From assembly GCA_003648455.1 (NCBI GenBank), contig QMPG01000172.1, positions 1 through 6,892 on the forward strand: DNA of 6,892 nt, in the 5' to 3' direction. Shown here in pieces: positions 6,246 through 6,892 of this stretch; within the stretch, counting starts at the first letter, position 1, and each line of letters starts with the position of its first letter. A model generated the notes under the pieces. It worked only from the letters and a program-made list of their open reading frames with translations, did no database searches and had not been told where the DNA came from. Origin of the DNA: Bacteroidota bacterium. Its GTDB lineage: Bacteria; Bacteroidota; Bacteroidia; Bacteroidales; B39-G9. Made by a program: the position numbers and the translations under genes.

Positions 6246-6257
6246 CCGCCTACTCGA

Positions 6258-6271
6258 TTAGCGCAAGTTAT
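6258..6271 (+). repeat. Left copy of a 14-bp inverted repeat bracketing the membrane gene
   Basis: TTAGCGCAAGTTAT here matches the reverse complement of 6855-6868 at 13 of 14 positions. The TAA stop of the membrane gene (6268-6270) lies inside this copy, so the repeat meets the coding sequence exactly at its 3' end. A partial third copy, CGCAAGT, occurs at 6003-6009. Confidence 0.8.
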
Positions 6272-6813
6272 TTTTCAAAAATATGTAAAAATGGTTTCCA
6301 ATATCCAATTATCATTATTCCTGTTTTTTCCCAGGTATCCATAAGCAATTTTAAGTCATTGACTTGTTGTAGACTCTCAATGAGTAACCTTTCTTTAAGT
6401 CTCATTTTATCTTTTAAAAATATCTCAATATAATTTCCAGTCCCGTCACTCAATCCCGAACGTCCTCCTGCAGGTTGTCCTTTACATTGAGTTACTCCAA
6501 TTCTTATCGTTTTAATCTGGTCTATTTGAATATTTGTATTTTTATAAGTCAAATAATTATCATAGAAATCAATTTCTCCAGTTTTATTTATTGGTTTATA
6601 CCATTTTATCCTACCGACAAAAAGTCGAATTAAAATCCAAATAAATCCTATAACGAAGAGAATTACAAAAATCACATTATATTTTTCAATAAATGCGTTA
6701 TCTGTTTTTTGTCCAATTGCCAGTATAAATACAGATAGAAAAAATAAAAATCCAACTACATCTATAAGTTCATAAATCAATTTTCTTTTAGAATGTGTGT
6801 CTATCTTAATCAT
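6268..6813 (-). CDS. Small membrane protein of unknown function with PH-like C-terminal domain
   Basis: I do not recognise the family of this 181-residue protein. Two hydrophobic segments (about 13-34 and 46-67) separated by a short polar loop look like a transmembrane hairpin. The rest is a polar domain of alternating strands (IDFYDNYLTY 81-90, NIQIDQIKTIRIG 94-106, NYIEIFLKDK 127-136) and a helix (SLQQVNDLKLLMDTW 147-161). That arrangement resembles small bacterial PH-like domains that follow a two-helix membrane anchor; this is inferred from pattern only. A glycine/serine-rich loop (GQPAGGRSGLSDGTGN, 112-127) interrupts the strands. Both ends of the hairpin are probably cytoplasmic, since positive residues (HSKRK, GRIKWYK) flank the pair. 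The ATG at 6813 lacks a Shine-Dalgarno sequence. The gene is bracketed by a 14-bp inverted repeat and stands alone, typical of accessory cassettes. Confidence 0.75.
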   Translation of the reverse strand: MIKIDTHSKRKLIYELIDVVGFLFFLSVFILAIGQKTDNAFIEKYNVIFVILFVIGFIWILIRLFVGRIKWYKPINKTGEIDFYDNYLTYKNTNIQIDQIKTIRIGVTQCKGQPAGGRSGLSDGTGNYIEIFLKDKMRLKERLLIESLQQVNDLKLLMDTWEKTGIMIIGYWKPFLHIFEK

Positions 6814-6854
6814 TTTATCACACTAAGTTTTTTATGCTTACAATGTCTGTTTTT

Positions 6855-6868
6855 ATAATTTGCGCTAA
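6855..6868 (-). repeat. Right copy of the 14-bp inverted repeat bracketing the membrane gene
   Basis: ATAATTTGCGCTAA is the inverted partner of 6258-6271, with one mismatch in 14. It lies 41 bases upstream of the membrane gene's ATG. The sequence continues as CGATGGCAATATGAAATTTTGGG to the window edge. This partly resembles AGCGATGGATGG (5946-5957) and the AAATTTTGGG word at 6032-6041, so the repeat unit may be longer and reach outside the window. Confidence 0.8.
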
Positions 6869-6892
6869 CGATGGCAATATGAAATTTTGGGC

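Larger units (their letters stand above)
5808..6267. other. Hairpin-rich intergenic region without a recognisable gene
   Basis: About 460 bases separate the GNAT start from the stop of the small membrane gene. The part nearest GNAT holds its leader and promoter. From about 5900 to 6250 the DNA is dense in inverted repeats: 5915-5942 (nested within CCCGC 5906-5910 / GCGGG 5969-5973), 5980-5995, 6028-6042, 6052-6066, 6072-6106, 6121-6133 with CAGACTG 6120-6126 / CAGTCTG 6158-6164, and 6224-6245. GC-rich islands sit in AT-rich DNA. I see no tRNA, no known riboswitch or RNA family, and no convincing open or broken reading frame. It could be a dispersed repeat cluster, a remnant of a mobile element, a folded recombination site, or an unrecognised structured RNA. 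Confidence 0.7.

Noticed and set aside
6224..6270. Integron attC site at the 3' end of the membrane gene
   Set aside because: The core sites RYYYAAC and GTTRRRY are not present at the hairpin ends and no integrase is in view. The inverted repeat bracketing one gene is reported instead as a cassette-like unit.

Overview
The window is AT-rich, with short intergenic gaps and few Shine-Dalgarno sequences. Its genes suggest a member of the Bacteroidota, probably an uncultured or environmental Bacteroidales- or Cytophaga-type lineage. The main reason is the large protein at 705-4151, which joins receiver-like modules to an ATP-grasp domain of the PEP synthase type and resembles a roughly 1000-residue family I associate with Bacteroidetes. 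The promoter-like sequences are also nearer to the Bacteroidetes pattern (TTG, about 20 bases, TAnnTTTG) than to a classical one. This placement rests on recognition, not on a database search.

Layout from left to right. The 5' end of a glutamate dehydrogenase gene (minus strand) runs off the left edge. A 416-base gap follows, lying between two divergent genes. It carries an A/T-tract hairpin and a perfect CRP-type palindrome. The plus-strand giant gene then encodes a GAF-like domain, a degenerate receiver, a receiver with its key residues intact, a PPDK_N/PEP-synthase ATP-grasp domain and a conserved C-terminal domain. It has no phosphohistidine domain and no PEP-binding barrel. It converges on a two-gene minus-strand operon of a GNAT acetyltransferase and an alanine/ornithine racemase-type PLP enzyme. 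The two open reading frames overlap by one base, and a hairpin terminator separates them from the giant gene.

From about 5880 the character changes. A 460-base gap holds at least six inverted repeats and no convincing gene. It is followed by a small membrane protein gene of unknown function, bracketed by a 14-bp inverted repeat (TTAGCGCAA-RTTAT). This right-hand part looks like accessory, possibly mobile, DNA next to housekeeping metabolism.

Functional themes, partly inferred: glutamate synthesis (GDH), an ATP-grasp protein that may sense or act at the PEP/pyruvate node under signalling control, and an amino-acid racemase coupled to an acetyltransferase that may modify an amino acid or amine. 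I see no CRISPR array, tRNA, rRNA or complete transposase gene. The least explained items are the multidomain ATP-grasp protein, the racemase-GNAT pair, and the structured gap with its bracketed membrane gene.
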